Source: Chitinophaga filiformis
GTDB lineage: Bacteria > Bacteroidota > Bacteroidia > Chitinophagales > Chitinophagaceae
DNA: 64,000 nt
Direction of reading: 5' to 3'
Assembly (NCBI RefSeq): GCF_021646545.1
Contig: NZ_JAKIRP010000008.1
Coordinates: forward strand, 1-64,000
Shown: positions 16,768 to 27,100 of the stretch, in pieces
Numbering within the stretch: the first letter of the stretch is position 1
How the letters are laid out: each line of letters begins with the position of its first letter
The notes under the pieces: generated by a model
Told to the model about the DNA's origin: nothing
The model's database searches: none
Seen by the model: only the letters and a program-made list of their open reading frames with translations
Made by a program: the position numbers and the translations under genes

Positions 16768-17049
16768 ATGAGAGCCATTTATAATGATCAGGTGATTGCA
16801 GAAAGTGATGATACAATAATAGTTGAAGGCAACCGCTATTTTCCTCTGGATTCAGTGAAAAAGGAATTCCTGGCAGTGTCTGGTATGCATACGGTTTGCC
16901 CTTGGAAAGGTGTGGCCTCCTATTATCATGTAGTTGTGAACGGAGAAAAGGCAGAAGATGCGGCTTGGTATTACCCAGATCCTAAAGCTTTGGCTAAAAA
17001 CATCAAAGGATATATTGCATTCTGGAATGGCGTCAAAGTGACCGATTAG
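16768..17049 (+). CDS. DUF427 domain protein
   Basis: 93 residues from the ATG at 16768 (a TTG at 16759 would add three). The whole protein is one DUF427 domain: MRAIYNDQVIAESDDTIIVEGNRYFP, then VCPWKGVASYYHVVVNGEKAEDAAWYYPDPKALAKNIKGYIAFW in part, with the diagnostic CPWKG and AWYYP motifs. DUF427 proteins are small beta-rich proteins of unknown biochemical function. A Crp/Fnr-type palindrome upstream puts it in the inferred local regulon, and a double terminator follows. Confidence 0.93.
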   Translation: MRAIYNDQVIAESDDTIIVEGNRYFPLDSVKKEFLAVSGMHTVCPWKGVASYYHVVVNGEKAEDAAWYYPDPKALAKNIKGYIAFWNGVKVTD

Positions 17050-17237
17050 GAATGCCGTTTTTTTTGACCTATACGGACAAATTCGGAGAGCGCTGCGTTG
17101 ACTTTGGATATCCGGAATGTGTTTTCATGTTTTAACTTACATAACAGTTATCCGCTTGTGTTTATATCGGAATGGAAGGCAATTAGAACAGCCTGTGTGG
17201 CAAGGTTTGCTTCGAGAAGATTGTTTTTATGGGAATA

Positions 17238-17288
17238 GAAGAGGGAGCCTCTTCATTTTTTTGGGACACCCTCTTCTTATTTTTTTAC
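17238..17288 (+). terminator. Double, mutually exclusive terminator
   Basis: GAAGAGG (17238-17244) can pair with CCTCTTC (17248-17254), followed by ATTTTTTT. The longer GAAGAGGG can instead pair with CCCTCTTC (17269-17276), followed by TTATTTTTTT. One upstream arm with two alternative partners, each followed by a T-run, terminates the DUF427 transcript. Confidence 0.75.
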
Positions 17289-17323
17289 ATTGCCAGTAAA
17301 AGCTGATAGCACTGAGTAAAGAA

Positions 17324-19660
17324 CTAATGACCCGTTTTCGTGGCAACGACCTCCTCCATCACACCATTGATCTTTACTTTCACCTTACGTGCTGTAGGAG
17401 AGGAGATCTTGTAACTGGTCACCTTACCATCTTTCCACGCAAAGTCCACAGTGAAGTTCCCGCGTGCTTTTAGCCCCTTTACGGCCCCTTCGGCCTTCCA
17501 TTGATCTGGTACCGCCGGCAGCAGGTTAATAAAGCCTGCATGGCTCTGTAATAGCATTTCTGCAATACCAGCAGTAGCGCCGAAGTTTCCATCTATCTGG
17601 AACGGAGGGCCTGCGGATAACATATTCGGGTACACACCTCCACCCGCTCCATAATTGATATCAGTTCTGGCAGTTGGTTTCAGCAGTTCACGGAACAGTT
17701 TGAATGAGCGGTTGCCATCCTGCAGTCTTGCCCAGAATAAGAGCTTGTAAGCAATCGTCCAACTGGGACCATCATCTCCTCTCACTTCCAGTGTCTTCTT
17801 TGCTGCTGCTGCAAGATCAGGTGTGTTTTCAGCAGTGATCAGTGAGGCAGGATATAACCCCCAGAGATGGGAGATATGCCTGTGCTGTGGCTCGGTCTCT
17901 TTGTAATCTTCCAGCCATTCCATGATGCGACCGTCTTTGGAGATGACACCGGGAGGAGGGAGCAGGGCGATCTTTTGCTGCAATTCTTTTCTGAATACAC
18001 TGTCCTTACCTAATGTAACAGATGCTGTAATAACATTATTGAACAGGTCGCGTACGATCTGGTTGTCAATCGTAGCGCCGATGCAGATACTCGCATGTTT
18101 ACCATTGGATAAATAGAATGCATTCTCCGGAGAAGAGGACGGCGACATCACCAGCCAGCCTGTTTTTTCATCTTTGATCAGCAGACTGTTATAAAACACT
18201 GCAGATTCTTTTATCACAGGATAGATATCCGCCAGGTACTGCCTGTCGTTGGTAAACGCATAGTGTTCCCACAGGTTGTTACACAACCATCCGGAGCCCG
18301 ACTTGGTAGCTCCCCATGAAGCGCTTTCGCCGGGTTCCGTAAAGCCCCATACATTGGTGATGACATGCGCTACCCAGCCTGGTGCATTGTAATAGGCGCG
18401 TGCGCTTCTTTTACCCGGTTCCACCAGTCCCTTTACCAGGTCAGCCAGCGGCAGATTCAGTTCTGAGAGGTTCGACACCTCTACCGGCCAGTGGTTCATC
18501 TGTACATTCACGTCGAGGTGGTAATCCCCATTCCATGGTGTCTGTATCTGGTTGGCCCAGAGCCCCTGTAAATTCGGTGGCAGCAAACCCGGTCTTGTAC
18601 TGGATATCAGCAGGTAACGGCCAAACTGGTAAAAGAGCACCGGCAGTTCATTGTCGGCCGCTGCGTTGTTGTAAAAGGCTGCCAGGCGTTTGTCTGTTGT
18701 TAAATTACCGGCACTGCCTTTTCCCAGGCTTAACTGCACCCTGTTAAACAGTTTACCATAGTTGTTGACATGCAGTTTCCGCTGTACAGCATAGCTTTTT
18801 TTCATAGCCGCTACCAATGTCTGACCGATCTGCTCTTTGAAGCCAGGATTCCTGAAATCCGTACCGGCAGCTACATACAAAATAATCTCGGTCGCATTCC
18901 TGATCACCAGGGCATTGCCTTCCGTACTGATAACGCCATCTTTGGAGCTGGCCTTTACAGTGGCCTGGTATTGCATGCCTTTGCCATCTGTGCCATTGTC
19001 CAGCTGACCATACAGTTCCAGTGCATTACCGCTGGTACGGCTGGATGATCTTTCCTGCCGGCTCATTGTCACACGGCAGTTGAGTTTCCCCGGCTGATCT
19101 GCCGTTAGGCGGATCATGCCCAGGTCATCTCCATAACTGGTAAAGTATTCGCGTTTGTAAGTAACGCCATCCACTTTGTAGCTACAGGTGGCCATAGCCT
19201 GTTCCAGCGATAGTGTTCTTTCATACTGTTCAGGCGTATTGTTCGATGCGCCTTCAAACTGTATCTGCAATTCCCCCAATACCTGGTAACAGCCAAAGGG
19301 CACGCTACCTGAACCTTTGCCGGTGCAGATAAAGTCTTTATCCATCAATGCCTGTGCCTCATCATTCCTGCCTTCTTTCAGCAACTGCCGGATACGGGGC
19401 AGTTGCTTATAAGCTTCATAATTGTTGGCATCCTGCGGAGCGCCTGACCAGAGGGTGATATCGTTCAGCACGATCTTCTCTGTGGCAATACCACCGTCAG
19501 GCATCATGCCTAAACGGCCATTACCAAGGGGCAGGGTTTCCTCCCATACCTTTGCCGGTTTGTCATACTTCAATTCCTGTGCATGGCTTTGCGCGGTGCT
19601 ATATGCTACCGGCAGGGCCGCAATGATAAACGTGATAATACTTCTGTTTAAAAACATCAT
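17324..19660 (-). CDS. GH95 alpha-L-fucosidase-type glycoside hydrolase
   Basis: 778 residues, close to the usual GH95 length, with an N-terminal signal peptide (cleavage near TAQ). N-terminal domain: EETLPLGNGRLGMMPDGG and NDITLWSGAPQ. The catalytic (alpha/alpha)6 region has HLDVNVQMNHWPVE, the GH95 Asn-rich motif, and MEWLEDYKETEPQHRHISHLWGLYP (in part) with the general-acid Glu near residue 581. GH95 enzymes release terminal fucose (alpha-1,2-linked in characterised members) or galactose by inversion. It is the last gene of PUL A. The presence of a single exo-acting enzyme suggests the operon processes short fucosylated glycans already cleaved outside. Confidence 0.92.
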   Translation of the reverse strand: MMFLNRSIITFIIAALPVAYSTAQSHAQELKYDKPAKVWEETLPLGNGRLGMMPDGGIATEKIVLNDITLWSGAPQDANNYEAYKQLPRIRQLLKEGRNDEAQALMDKDFICTGKGSGSVPFGCYQVLGELQIQFEGASNNTPEQYERTLSLEQAMATCSYKVDGVTYKREYFTSYGDDLGMIRLTADQPGKLNCRVTMSRQERSSSRTSGNALELYGQLDNGTDGKGMQYQATVKASSKDGVISTEGNALVIRNATEIILYVAAGTDFRNPGFKEQIGQTLVAAMKKSYAVQRKLHVNNYGKLFNRVQLSLGKGSAGNLTTDKRLAAFYNNAAADNELPVLFYQFGRYLLISSTRPGLLPPNLQGLWANQIQTPWNGDYHLDVNVQMNHWPVEVSNLSELNLPLADLVKGLVEPGKRSARAYYNAPGWVAHVITNVWGFTEPGESASWGATKSGSGWLCNNLWEHYAFTNDRQYLADIYPVIKESAVFYNSLLIKDEKTGWLVMSPSSSPENAFYLSNGKHASICIGATIDNQIVRDLFNNVITASVTLGKDSVFRKELQQKIALLPPPGVISKDGRIMEWLEDYKETEPQHRHISHLWGLYPASLITAENTPDLAAAAKKTLEVRGDDGPSWTIAYKLLFWARLQDGNRSFKLFRELLKPTARTDINYGAGGGVYPNMLSAGPPFQIDGNFGATAGIAEMLLQSHAGFINLLPAVPDQWKAEGAVKGLKARGNFTVDFAWKDGKVTSYKISSPTARKVKVKINGVMEEVVATKTGH

Positions 19661-19685
19661 TAGACCTGTAACTTTTGATAACTAA

Positions 19686-20906
19686 CTATTCTTTATTCCA
19701 GAACGTGAGTTCCGACATGTTTACATAACTGTTCTCTCCATTGGCATTGTGCAGCACCCTGATACGGATATAACGTACCGGTGGAGGATCGCTCATCAGC
19801 GTCGTTTTATAAGGCGCATTACCATTGTCTGTCCTGATCACCTCTTTCAGCAATGTCCAGCCCTTTGCCTGCATGGCAGCCTTCCATCCGCCGTCACGGG
19901 AGTCCAGTTCAGGTACCGCATTGGTTATATCCGCAATGCCCCATACCTCAAACTGGTCAGGATTGTTACAACAGTCCCTGCCTGTTTCTTCTATGCTGCC
20001 CAGGTTGTTGTAAACCTTTCCCATATCAAAGCTGAGCACCCGTGGCATGCCGCTATTGCCGTCACTATGGAAGATGTTCGGGTAACCCTGCGGACCAACA
20101 GATCCATCCCACAACTTACTCACCCGGGTATCAGACTGGTAAATACCCATATCTCCATAAAGGTTCAATTCACTGAAGAGGCTCTTATCGCATACTACCT
20201 GCCTGAAGATAGTAGGAAAAGTATCATTCTGCAAAGTGTAGAATGTATCCAATGCACCCCTGACAGGAATATAGGAAGACTTGTACACCACAGGCGTACC
20301 GAATTTATAGTCTGTCAGTGTAAGGGAGTCTTCGTCGGGAGACAAAGATACCTGCGCTACCTCACCACTCTTTTTAGTGTACTGCAATGCAGTATTGATG
20401 TTGATCGTATCAGGCGTGGCAAACCGGATGATGACGGAGCTATCTTCCTGAATAGCATAAGGTGCCTCCGGATTGCTCAACCTGTTATTGAGCGTTGCCG
20501 TGTATACAGTACCATATACCCTTGCATTGCTGATCTCTGTGGCCACAGACCTGTTGCCTTTAGCATCATAGGAATATATCACGAAAGAATATACATACTC
20601 CGACAGTCCGGATATGGTACACCTTACGGTATCACTGGTATTGTGTGTAGTGGAAGTGACCTCGAGTGAATCGGCTTTGTTATTCCAGTACACTCTGTAC
20701 TTAACAACACTGGGATCAGGGCTGGGTTGCCAGATCAGCTGCAGACGGTTATTGCCGGGCAATACTTTTGCATTGGCTATTGCGCCGGGATAGACCAGTT
20801 CTTCACCACCGAGGAAGTCGCGGTAATCAGTCGGTTTTTTACTGCAGGCCAGCAATAAGAGTAAGCAGGCCAGCACATATATGCTGTTTGTATGATAGTG
20901 TTTCAT
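19686..20906 (-). CDS. PUL lipoprotein: DUF4998 domain plus discoidin-like (F5/8 type C) domain
   Basis: 406 residues. A lipoprotein signal ends at LLLLACSKK (Cys21). Residues ~28-130 form the DUF4998 Fn3-like domain (YRDFLGGEELVYPGAIANAKVLPGNN in part, LQLIWQPSPDPSVVKYRVYWNN). The C-terminal ~150 residues resemble a galactose-binding/discoidin module (LWDGSVGPQG, FDMGK, RYIRIRVLHN, MSELTFWNKE). It is probably an outer-membrane surface glycan-binding protein of PUL A, and the gene is 25 bp before GH95 on the same transcript. Confidence 0.87.
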   Translation of the reverse strand: MKHYHTNSIYVLACLLLLLACSKKPTDYRDFLGGEELVYPGAIANAKVLPGNNRLQLIWQPSPDPSVVKYRVYWNNKADSLEVTSTTHNTSDTVRCTISGLSEYVYSFVIYSYDAKGNRSVATEISNARVYGTVYTATLNNRLSNPEAPYAIQEDSSVIIRFATPDTININTALQYTKKSGEVAQVSLSPDEDSLTLTDYKFGTPVVYKSSYIPVRGALDTFYTLQNDTFPTIFRQVVCDKSLFSELNLYGDMGIYQSDTRVSKLWDGSVGPQGYPNIFHSDGNSGMPRVLSFDMGKVYNNLGSIEETGRDCCNNPDQFEVWGIADITNAVPELDSRDGGWKAAMQAKGWTLLKEVIRTDNGNAPYKTTLMSDPPPVRYIRIRVLHNANGENSYVNMSELTFWNKE

Positions 20907-20927
20907 TTTTCTGCCGTTTATAAGGTG

Positions 20928-22190
20928 TTATTGTCTCGGATCTCCCCAGAAGGTCAGTTCTGTCACGTTGAAAAAGTTGTTTGTCTGCGCCATATTCGAA
21001 AGGCATTCAAAGCGCATATACCTTACCTTCGGCAGGTTCAGGGGGAAATTGTAGCTGAAACCTGCATTCCAGAACGCGAGATCCGCATTGGTGTATTGTG
21101 GATTAGGCAATTTGGACGGCTTGCCCGGTGCATCGAATACGCCCAGGTTGATCCATCCACCAGGCGTCTGGCCACCTACAGGAGGCAGGTTATTTTCATC
21201 GGGCATCGTCTCATCCACAGGTTGATCTTCTCTTCCCCACAATACCCATCTTTGTGGTGCTCCTGCCTGCCATAACCAGTTGCCACTGCCGTCTATTCCC
21301 CTGTTCCAGATAGTGTAGCGACTTAACCTGGCTGCCTTGCCCATATCGTATGTGATCACTGCCGGCCATACCAATGGCTGGATCGGTTGCTCTGTATGAT
21401 AACCGGGCGATTGTGCGGTGCCGTTCCACAGATACTGGATCACCCATCCAAAGCCGGTCCTCGCGTCCGTTCCCAGCGGATAGGCCTGGAACAATGACTT
21501 GTCCATCTGGGCTTCAAAAACAGGTGTAATAGTAGAGAACAAAGTATCAGAGATATTGCCCCACTGGTCTGTGATATATACCCCGAATTGATGAGGGATC
21601 GTATCATAGCCTCTGAGACTGAATGAAACCGTATCCTCGTTGGTATAATTCTGTGAGATGATCTGGTACTTGTTTGTCTCGTCGGGTGCGACAGTAATGA
21701 TACCAAGATTAGCATTGGTCTTATTGAGACAGGTGATGTTCACGCCACCGAAATCCTGCTGCATAGTCACCGTTGGACGTGTGAGCAGGTAAGGAGGCGT
21801 ATCCGGATGTACTGTTACGGTTACCGGGTCAGAAGATACCTGCGCACGGCTTACGGTACGCAGCACCACCTCATAGTCCTGGCTTTTCGCAAAACCGCTT
21901 ACTGTGATGCTATCGGAATAATAGGAGGACTTTGCCTGTCTGCTGGTCTTATCATTGATCTTATACTCTGCCTGTACATACAGGATATTGGGCGAGTTAG
22001 GCAAATCATAAGTGATGTATGCCCCACCGTTGAAATTCACTACTTTCACATCAGTAACCGGCCCCGGTTTCGTCATATCGGTAGACACTATTTCATTATA
22101 ACCGTCCATTCTTTTGCAGGACAGCGGTACTGCGGCCATAGCGATCAGCAGTGATAAAACTTGATATATAGGATGCTTGCTGTATTTCAT
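20928..22190 (-). CDS. PUL lipoprotein: DUF4959/DUF5126/DUF5000-type
   Basis: 420 residues. Lipobox at SLLIAMAAVPLSCKR (Cys near 25). The first ~100 residues are an Fn3-like DUF4959 segment (KPGPVTDVKVVNFNGGAYITYDLP). The middle carries a DUF5126-like region, and the C-terminal ~140 residues a DUF5000 galactose-binding-like domain (KAARLSRYTIWNRG, RYMRFECLSN, FNVTELTFWGD). It is predicted to be on the cell surface and bind the substrate of PUL A. It is translated in the same operon, 33 bp from SusD and 21 bp from the DUF4998 gene. The domain names are recalled, not searched. Confidence 0.87.
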   Translation of the reverse strand: MKYSKHPIYQVLSLLIAMAAVPLSCKRMDGYNEIVSTDMTKPGPVTDVKVVNFNGGAYITYDLPNSPNILYVQAEYKINDKTSRQAKSSYYSDSITVSGFAKSQDYEVVLRTVSRAQVSSDPVTVTVHPDTPPYLLTRPTVTMQQDFGGVNITCLNKTNANLGIITVAPDETNKYQIISQNYTNEDTVSFSLRGYDTIPHQFGVYITDQWGNISDTLFSTITPVFEAQMDKSLFQAYPLGTDARTGFGWVIQYLWNGTAQSPGYHTEQPIQPLVWPAVITYDMGKAARLSRYTIWNRGIDGSGNWLWQAGAPQRWVLWGREDQPVDETMPDENNLPPVGGQTPGGWINLGVFDAPGKPSKLPNPQYTNADLAFWNAGFSYNFPLNLPKVRYMRFECLSNMAQTNNFFNVTELTFWGDPRQ

Positions 22191-22223
22191 ACGTGATAAT
22201 TAATAAGTAGATGGATATGCTGC

Positions 22224-24146
22224 TTACCAGTAAAGCGTTTGCACCAGGTTTGGATTGGTTAACAGATCATAATCCTGTATCGGGTACAGATAGTTCCTTA
22301 AGCCAAAGGCTGTCTGCTGCGCGATCCTTATCTGGTAGTACCCCTCTGTTGTTCTGTTAAATACGTTCCAGCCCAGCAGGGGAGTGCTTAATACATTCTG
22401 GAGCTCTTTCCATCTCCGCAGGTCCCAGCCCGCCTGTCCTTCGAAAGCTGTTTCAATCCTTCTTTCCTGGTGGATGATGGCACGTAATCCGTCTTTGGAA
22501 TTACATTTATTCGGATTGTTGGAGTACTGTGACCAGGAAGCTTGTACGCCCTGAAGACCAGCTCTTGCTCTTACTTTGTCGATCCATTGATACACTTCCG
22601 CACCCGGACCATTCACTTCATTCAGACACTCTGCATAGAGCAACCATAGACTGGTCAGGCGCATAAAAGGCCAGGAATAATTCTGTTGAACGCTGTTTTG
22701 TCCGAAGGTGGTCTGATAAGGCACCAGCTTCTTTGCCCAGTAACCGGTTGCATTATAACGCAGCTGATCGGGCGGAGCAGCGAAGCCATTCACGGCATTC
22801 ACATAGTTAGGGTTGTTATCGTCCAGGTTACCCGATCCGAACCACACACTGCCATCAAAAGCAACATCGGCATAATAACGCGGTTCTCTGTTAAAGTTGC
22901 CCTTCACCGTGGTGTATCCTTTCTTGATGTAATAGGCATGTGTATCGTCGCCCTCCTGCAGTTTATAACGGTTCTTATAATCCCAGAACCTGTCTTCATT
23001 AATGGGTACGCCATTGCTGCTATAGAACAATTCTGACTGGCCGATAGGCACAGAGAAATTAGAATACACGGCAAACACATTGGCCGCTGCTTCTGCCGTC
23101 ACACGTGGAGAGGCCATATACTGCCATCCGAACTGCGGATTGAGTGTCCATACCTGTTCTGTATTCCAGCTGTCTACAAAGGCGCCCTGTATAGTGAGCA
23201 GTCTGCGGGTAGCGTCTGACATGTGTACCACACCTCCCGATATCCTTAGTTGATACAAGTCAGCGCCTGCAGTGGTGGCTGCATCAATGGCCTCCTTACT
23301 GGCAATCATAGCGCGTTGCCATTTTGCATCATCGTATTCTGCCGGGAAAAGTCTTGTACCATCGCCCCGCTTCATGGAGGCATAATCAGGATTACCGTTG
23401 AACAAAGGACTGGCCTGTGTAACGAGTACCTCCGCCTTTACGGCCTTTGCGATAGTACCGCTGATACGTCCCTGTTCTGCAGCCAGGTTCTGAATAACCG
23501 GTGGCAGATCTACGATGGCTTCATCCAGCAAGCGTACCACATAGTTAAAGCATGAGTCGACAGGTTGCTGTTTGATCCTTACTTCATCAATAGAAGCATT
23601 CACCGGAAGATTGACATCCACGATAGGAATAGGACCATACATTCTGATCAGCCAGTAGTGAAAATAGGCTTTCAGGAATTTAGCCTCCGCATTCCATCTT
23701 TTGCGCTGAAACTCCGGTAAGTCAGGAGCTATGTGAGAGTTCTCCAGGAAGATGTTACATTTCCTGATAGCCTGCCACATGTTGATGCCCATGTTGTAAC
23801 CATCCCAGTAGTTCAGCAATGGGTTAGCGCTGTTCTGTAAACCACGCATGATGCTGAAGCCTGCATCGCCGCCCGCGCCGCCCAATGTGGTCTGATCCTG
23901 TAAGGGATAAGGGAACAGCACTTCGCCTGATGTGGCAAAACCAGCGTTCCTGCGTATATCTGATAATGCCTGTAATGTGGCATAACACCCAAATAAATAA
24001 GCTTGTGTTTCGTTGGCGTTGGCAAAAGCGCTTTCCAGCGTGGCAACGTCGTCGGGCACAACGTCCAGGTATTTGCTACAGGAAGGTTGTATTAATATAG
24101 AGAGGCAGGTGACTGCACAGAGTAATTGTTTTGTAATGGATCTCAT
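22224..24146 (-). CDS. RagB/SusD-family surface lipoprotein (PUL A)
   Basis: 640 residues. Lipoprotein signal ends at LIQPSCSKYLD. SusD features are the N-terminal SusD-like segment with ETQAYLFGCYATLQAL, the alpha-helical TPR-like scaffold with KFLKAYFHYWLIRMYGPIPIV, and the C-terminal RHxDLRRW-type box FEGQAGWDLRRWKELQNVL. SusD forms the lid over the SusC transporter and helps to capture the glycan. It is encoded 24 bp downstream of its SusC partner. Confidence 0.96.
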   Translation of the reverse strand: MRSITKQLLCAVTCLSILIQPSCSKYLDVVPDDVATLESAFANANETQAYLFGCYATLQALSDIRRNAGFATSGEVLFPYPLQDQTTLGGAGGDAGFSIMRGLQNSANPLLNYWDGYNMGINMWQAIRKCNIFLENSHIAPDLPEFQRKRWNAEAKFLKAYFHYWLIRMYGPIPIVDVNLPVNASIDEVRIKQQPVDSCFNYVVRLLDEAIVDLPPVIQNLAAEQGRISGTIAKAVKAEVLVTQASPLFNGNPDYASMKRGDGTRLFPAEYDDAKWQRAMIASKEAIDAATTAGADLYQLRISGGVVHMSDATRRLLTIQGAFVDSWNTEQVWTLNPQFGWQYMASPRVTAEAAANVFAVYSNFSVPIGQSELFYSSNGVPINEDRFWDYKNRYKLQEGDDTHAYYIKKGYTTVKGNFNREPRYYADVAFDGSVWFGSGNLDDNNPNYVNAVNGFAAPPDQLRYNATGYWAKKLVPYQTTFGQNSVQQNYSWPFMRLTSLWLLYAECLNEVNGPGAEVYQWIDKVRARAGLQGVQASWSQYSNNPNKCNSKDGLRAIIHQERRIETAFEGQAGWDLRRWKELQNVLSTPLLGWNVFNRTTEGYYQIRIAQQTAFGLRNYLYPIQDYDLLTNPNLVQTLYW

Positions 24147-24170
24147 AAGTAATCGTTTACGTTACTTTCG

Positions 24171-27100
24171 TTAAAAATTGACGTTAGCGCCGAAATTGAG
24201 CACCTTTTGAATAGGATAGCTGAATCCCTGGCCGGCTTGCTCAGGATCCCAGAGCTTGAAGCTGCTGAAGGTAAACAGGTTCAATCCACTGAAATACACA
24301 CGCATACTGGAGATATACAGGCGTTTTGCAAGAGACTTCGGCAGTGTATAACCTAATTCAACTGATTTCAATCGCATGAAGCTACCATCTCTCAGCCACC
24401 AGGTGCTTTGCTGCTGGTTGTTCAGGATGTCAGTGGTAGATAAACGAGGCCATAATGCATACAGGTGCTGGTTCTCTTCAGACCAATGGTCGTCGGCATA
24501 AGCCTGTAAGATCTGCGCATTGTTTACAAATGGTGCGGTACCATATTTCCCCCAGTATCTGTCGTCTTCTGAAGTTGCATTGATGAAGAATGATTCCCTG
24601 GCCAGTCCCTGGAAGAAAGCATTCAGGTCGAAGTTTTTATATCCCATTGAAAAGCCAAAGCCATAGATGATCTGTGGTGTGGTTGGAAGGCCGATAGGGA
24701 CCTGGTCGTCCTGGTTGATGATACCATCTTTATTGACGTCCCTGTATTTGATATCGCCGCCGATTGGTAATGGAGAAGAGCCGAACAACTGAGTAGGAGA
24801 GTTGGCAGCTTCCTTATCATCTACAAACAATCTTTCTGCGATATAACCAAACGGCTGATTGATAGGCCGGCCTTTCTGGAAGCGGTAGTTGTATTTATAT
24901 TCCGGTTCCTCGTAACGGCCATAGCGGTTGGTTGTAACGGTGAGGTTACCCAGTACTGAGGCCCATACGTCTTTGGAGATATTTTGTTTATAGTTGATAT
25001 TCAGATCCAGTCCCTTAGCATAGGCTGTACCCACGTTAGATTTAACCGCAGCTTCGAGACCATTTGTAACAGGAATATATCCGCGTCGCTGCAGGATGTT
25101 GTACCTGTATTCATGATAGATCTCTGCGGTGATATTCAGCTGGTGCAGTAAGGTGATCTCTGCCGCGAGGTTGGATTTACGTGCAGTCTCCCATGTTACG
25201 CCGGGATTAGGGTAGTTCTGAATGGTGGTGCCGTACATCTTCACACTGTTGTTGGTGCCAAATACTGCAGACGGGCCATTCACGTCATCCGGTGTTACGT
25301 TGGATAAATAATAGAAACGGGTATTGTCGATGTTGTCATTTCCTACCAGACCGTAGCTACCTCTCAGTTTAAGTCTTGTAACAATTTCAGAGATATCGCC
25401 TTTCCAGAATTTCTCGTTAGAGATCACCCAGCCTGCACCGATAGTGGGGAAGAAGCCCCAGCGGTATTGGGTGGAGAAACGTTCGGATCCATTGTATCCG
25501 AAGTTGAATTCGAGGAAGTATTTGCTGGCGAATGAATACGTAGCTCTACCTGCCAGTCCGAGGTTACGGTAAGGCAATGAATACTGTAAGGAGGGCAGGT
25601 TGGTATTCGGATCATTCGCATCAGCGTTCAGCTTCTGCTGGCGTGTGCCTATGAGCGCAGCACTGATATTGTGTTTACCAAAGGTCCTGGCATAGTCCAG
25701 GCTTCCCTGCAGGTAAAGGAATGTGTTCACATTCTTATTGCCCGGATAGTAGCTGAGGAATTCCTGCGCGCTGCCCGGCTGGCTATTCAGCCAGGTAAGG
25801 CTATAGGTGTTGCTGGGCTGGTCGTAACTTGCTACGTCATAAAAGAAAGGTTTGTATGCCCTTCTGAGATCGAAATAGGCGTAGCGGTTCGTACTGAACA
25901 AACCATGAAATGCCAGTCCTTCGGTAACGAAGTTCAGGTTCTGATTCACCTCAAACTGGGCCGATAACTTTGATTCTGAGAATGATTTATACCCATACAT
26001 CAGGGCTGCATACGGATTGCTTTGCAGTCCGCCGGTAGTACTGAGTGAATTGCCGAAAAGTATATGTTTAGTCAGCAGGTTGGCACTGTCTGCCGGGAAA
26101 TATGCAGGAAAGGCAACCGGGCTGGTATGCAACGCTCTGTCATACATATCGCTGGCAAAGCCTGACTGGTCGTCGGTGATAGGTCCGGTATATTCATTGA
26201 AATTACCCCAGAGACGAACAACTGCTTCCGTTGTTTTGGTCAGTTTAACATTGACGTTAGAACGCAACTGGTAGTTCTCAAACTTCATGGAAGAGTTGAA
26301 GTTATTAACCGGGTTTACCTGTAAGATACCATTGTCCCTGTCGTAAGAGCCTGCTATGTAATATCTCGCCGCTTCTGTACCACCCTGCACGCTGAAGTTA
26401 GCGCGTTGTGTGGTGGTCTGGTCTTTAAACAGGGTAGACATCCAGTCAACCGCAGGGTATACGTAAGGATTGCTGCCGGGGGCCTTATCCATGGTTGCCT
26501 GTGTGTTGATGATATCATTTGGCGTATACTGTGGCGTTGCCAGCGGATTGCGTGTGGTCAGCGCCTCGTTGTACAGCTTCATATACGTAACGGGATCGGC
26601 GAGTTTCACTGTTTGTGTGGGCCTGGAGATAGAGCGTTCGTAACGGAAGTTCATACGTGCTTTACCGGTCTTGCCTTCCTTGGTGGTAACCAGTATAACG
26701 CCGTTAGCGCCACGGGCACCATAAAGGGCAGCAGCGCTGGCGTCTTTCAGAATGGAGAAACTGGCAATATCATCTACCTGCAGGCGGGCCAGATCGTTGG
26801 TACTTAGCTCAACGTTGTCTACCAGTATCAGCGGACTGGCACTGTAACCGAAGGTGGTGACACCGCGGATGAAGAAGGATGAATTGTCCAGTCCCGGCTG
26901 GCCACCACGCTGAAATGATATCATACCGGCAATCTGTCCGGCCATGGCGTTGGTAAGGTTGCTGGAAGGGACCTTCAGGGCAGCAGGATCAATGCTTGTA
27001 ACCGAGCCGACTACGGCTTCCTTTCTTTGTTTTCTCCCATAGGCCACTACCACCACTTCTTCGGCGCTGAAGGTAGCTGGTCTTAATACGAGGTTGATCA

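Noticed and set aside
17117..17299. 60-residue ORF after DUF427
   Set aside because: It runs into the terminator at 17238-17288 and has no protein features.
19749..20669. 306-residue plus-strand ORF antisense to the DUF4998 lipoprotein gene
   Set aside because: It is antisense to a clear lipoprotein gene of PUL A, and its residues look like the shadow of that gene's codon use.
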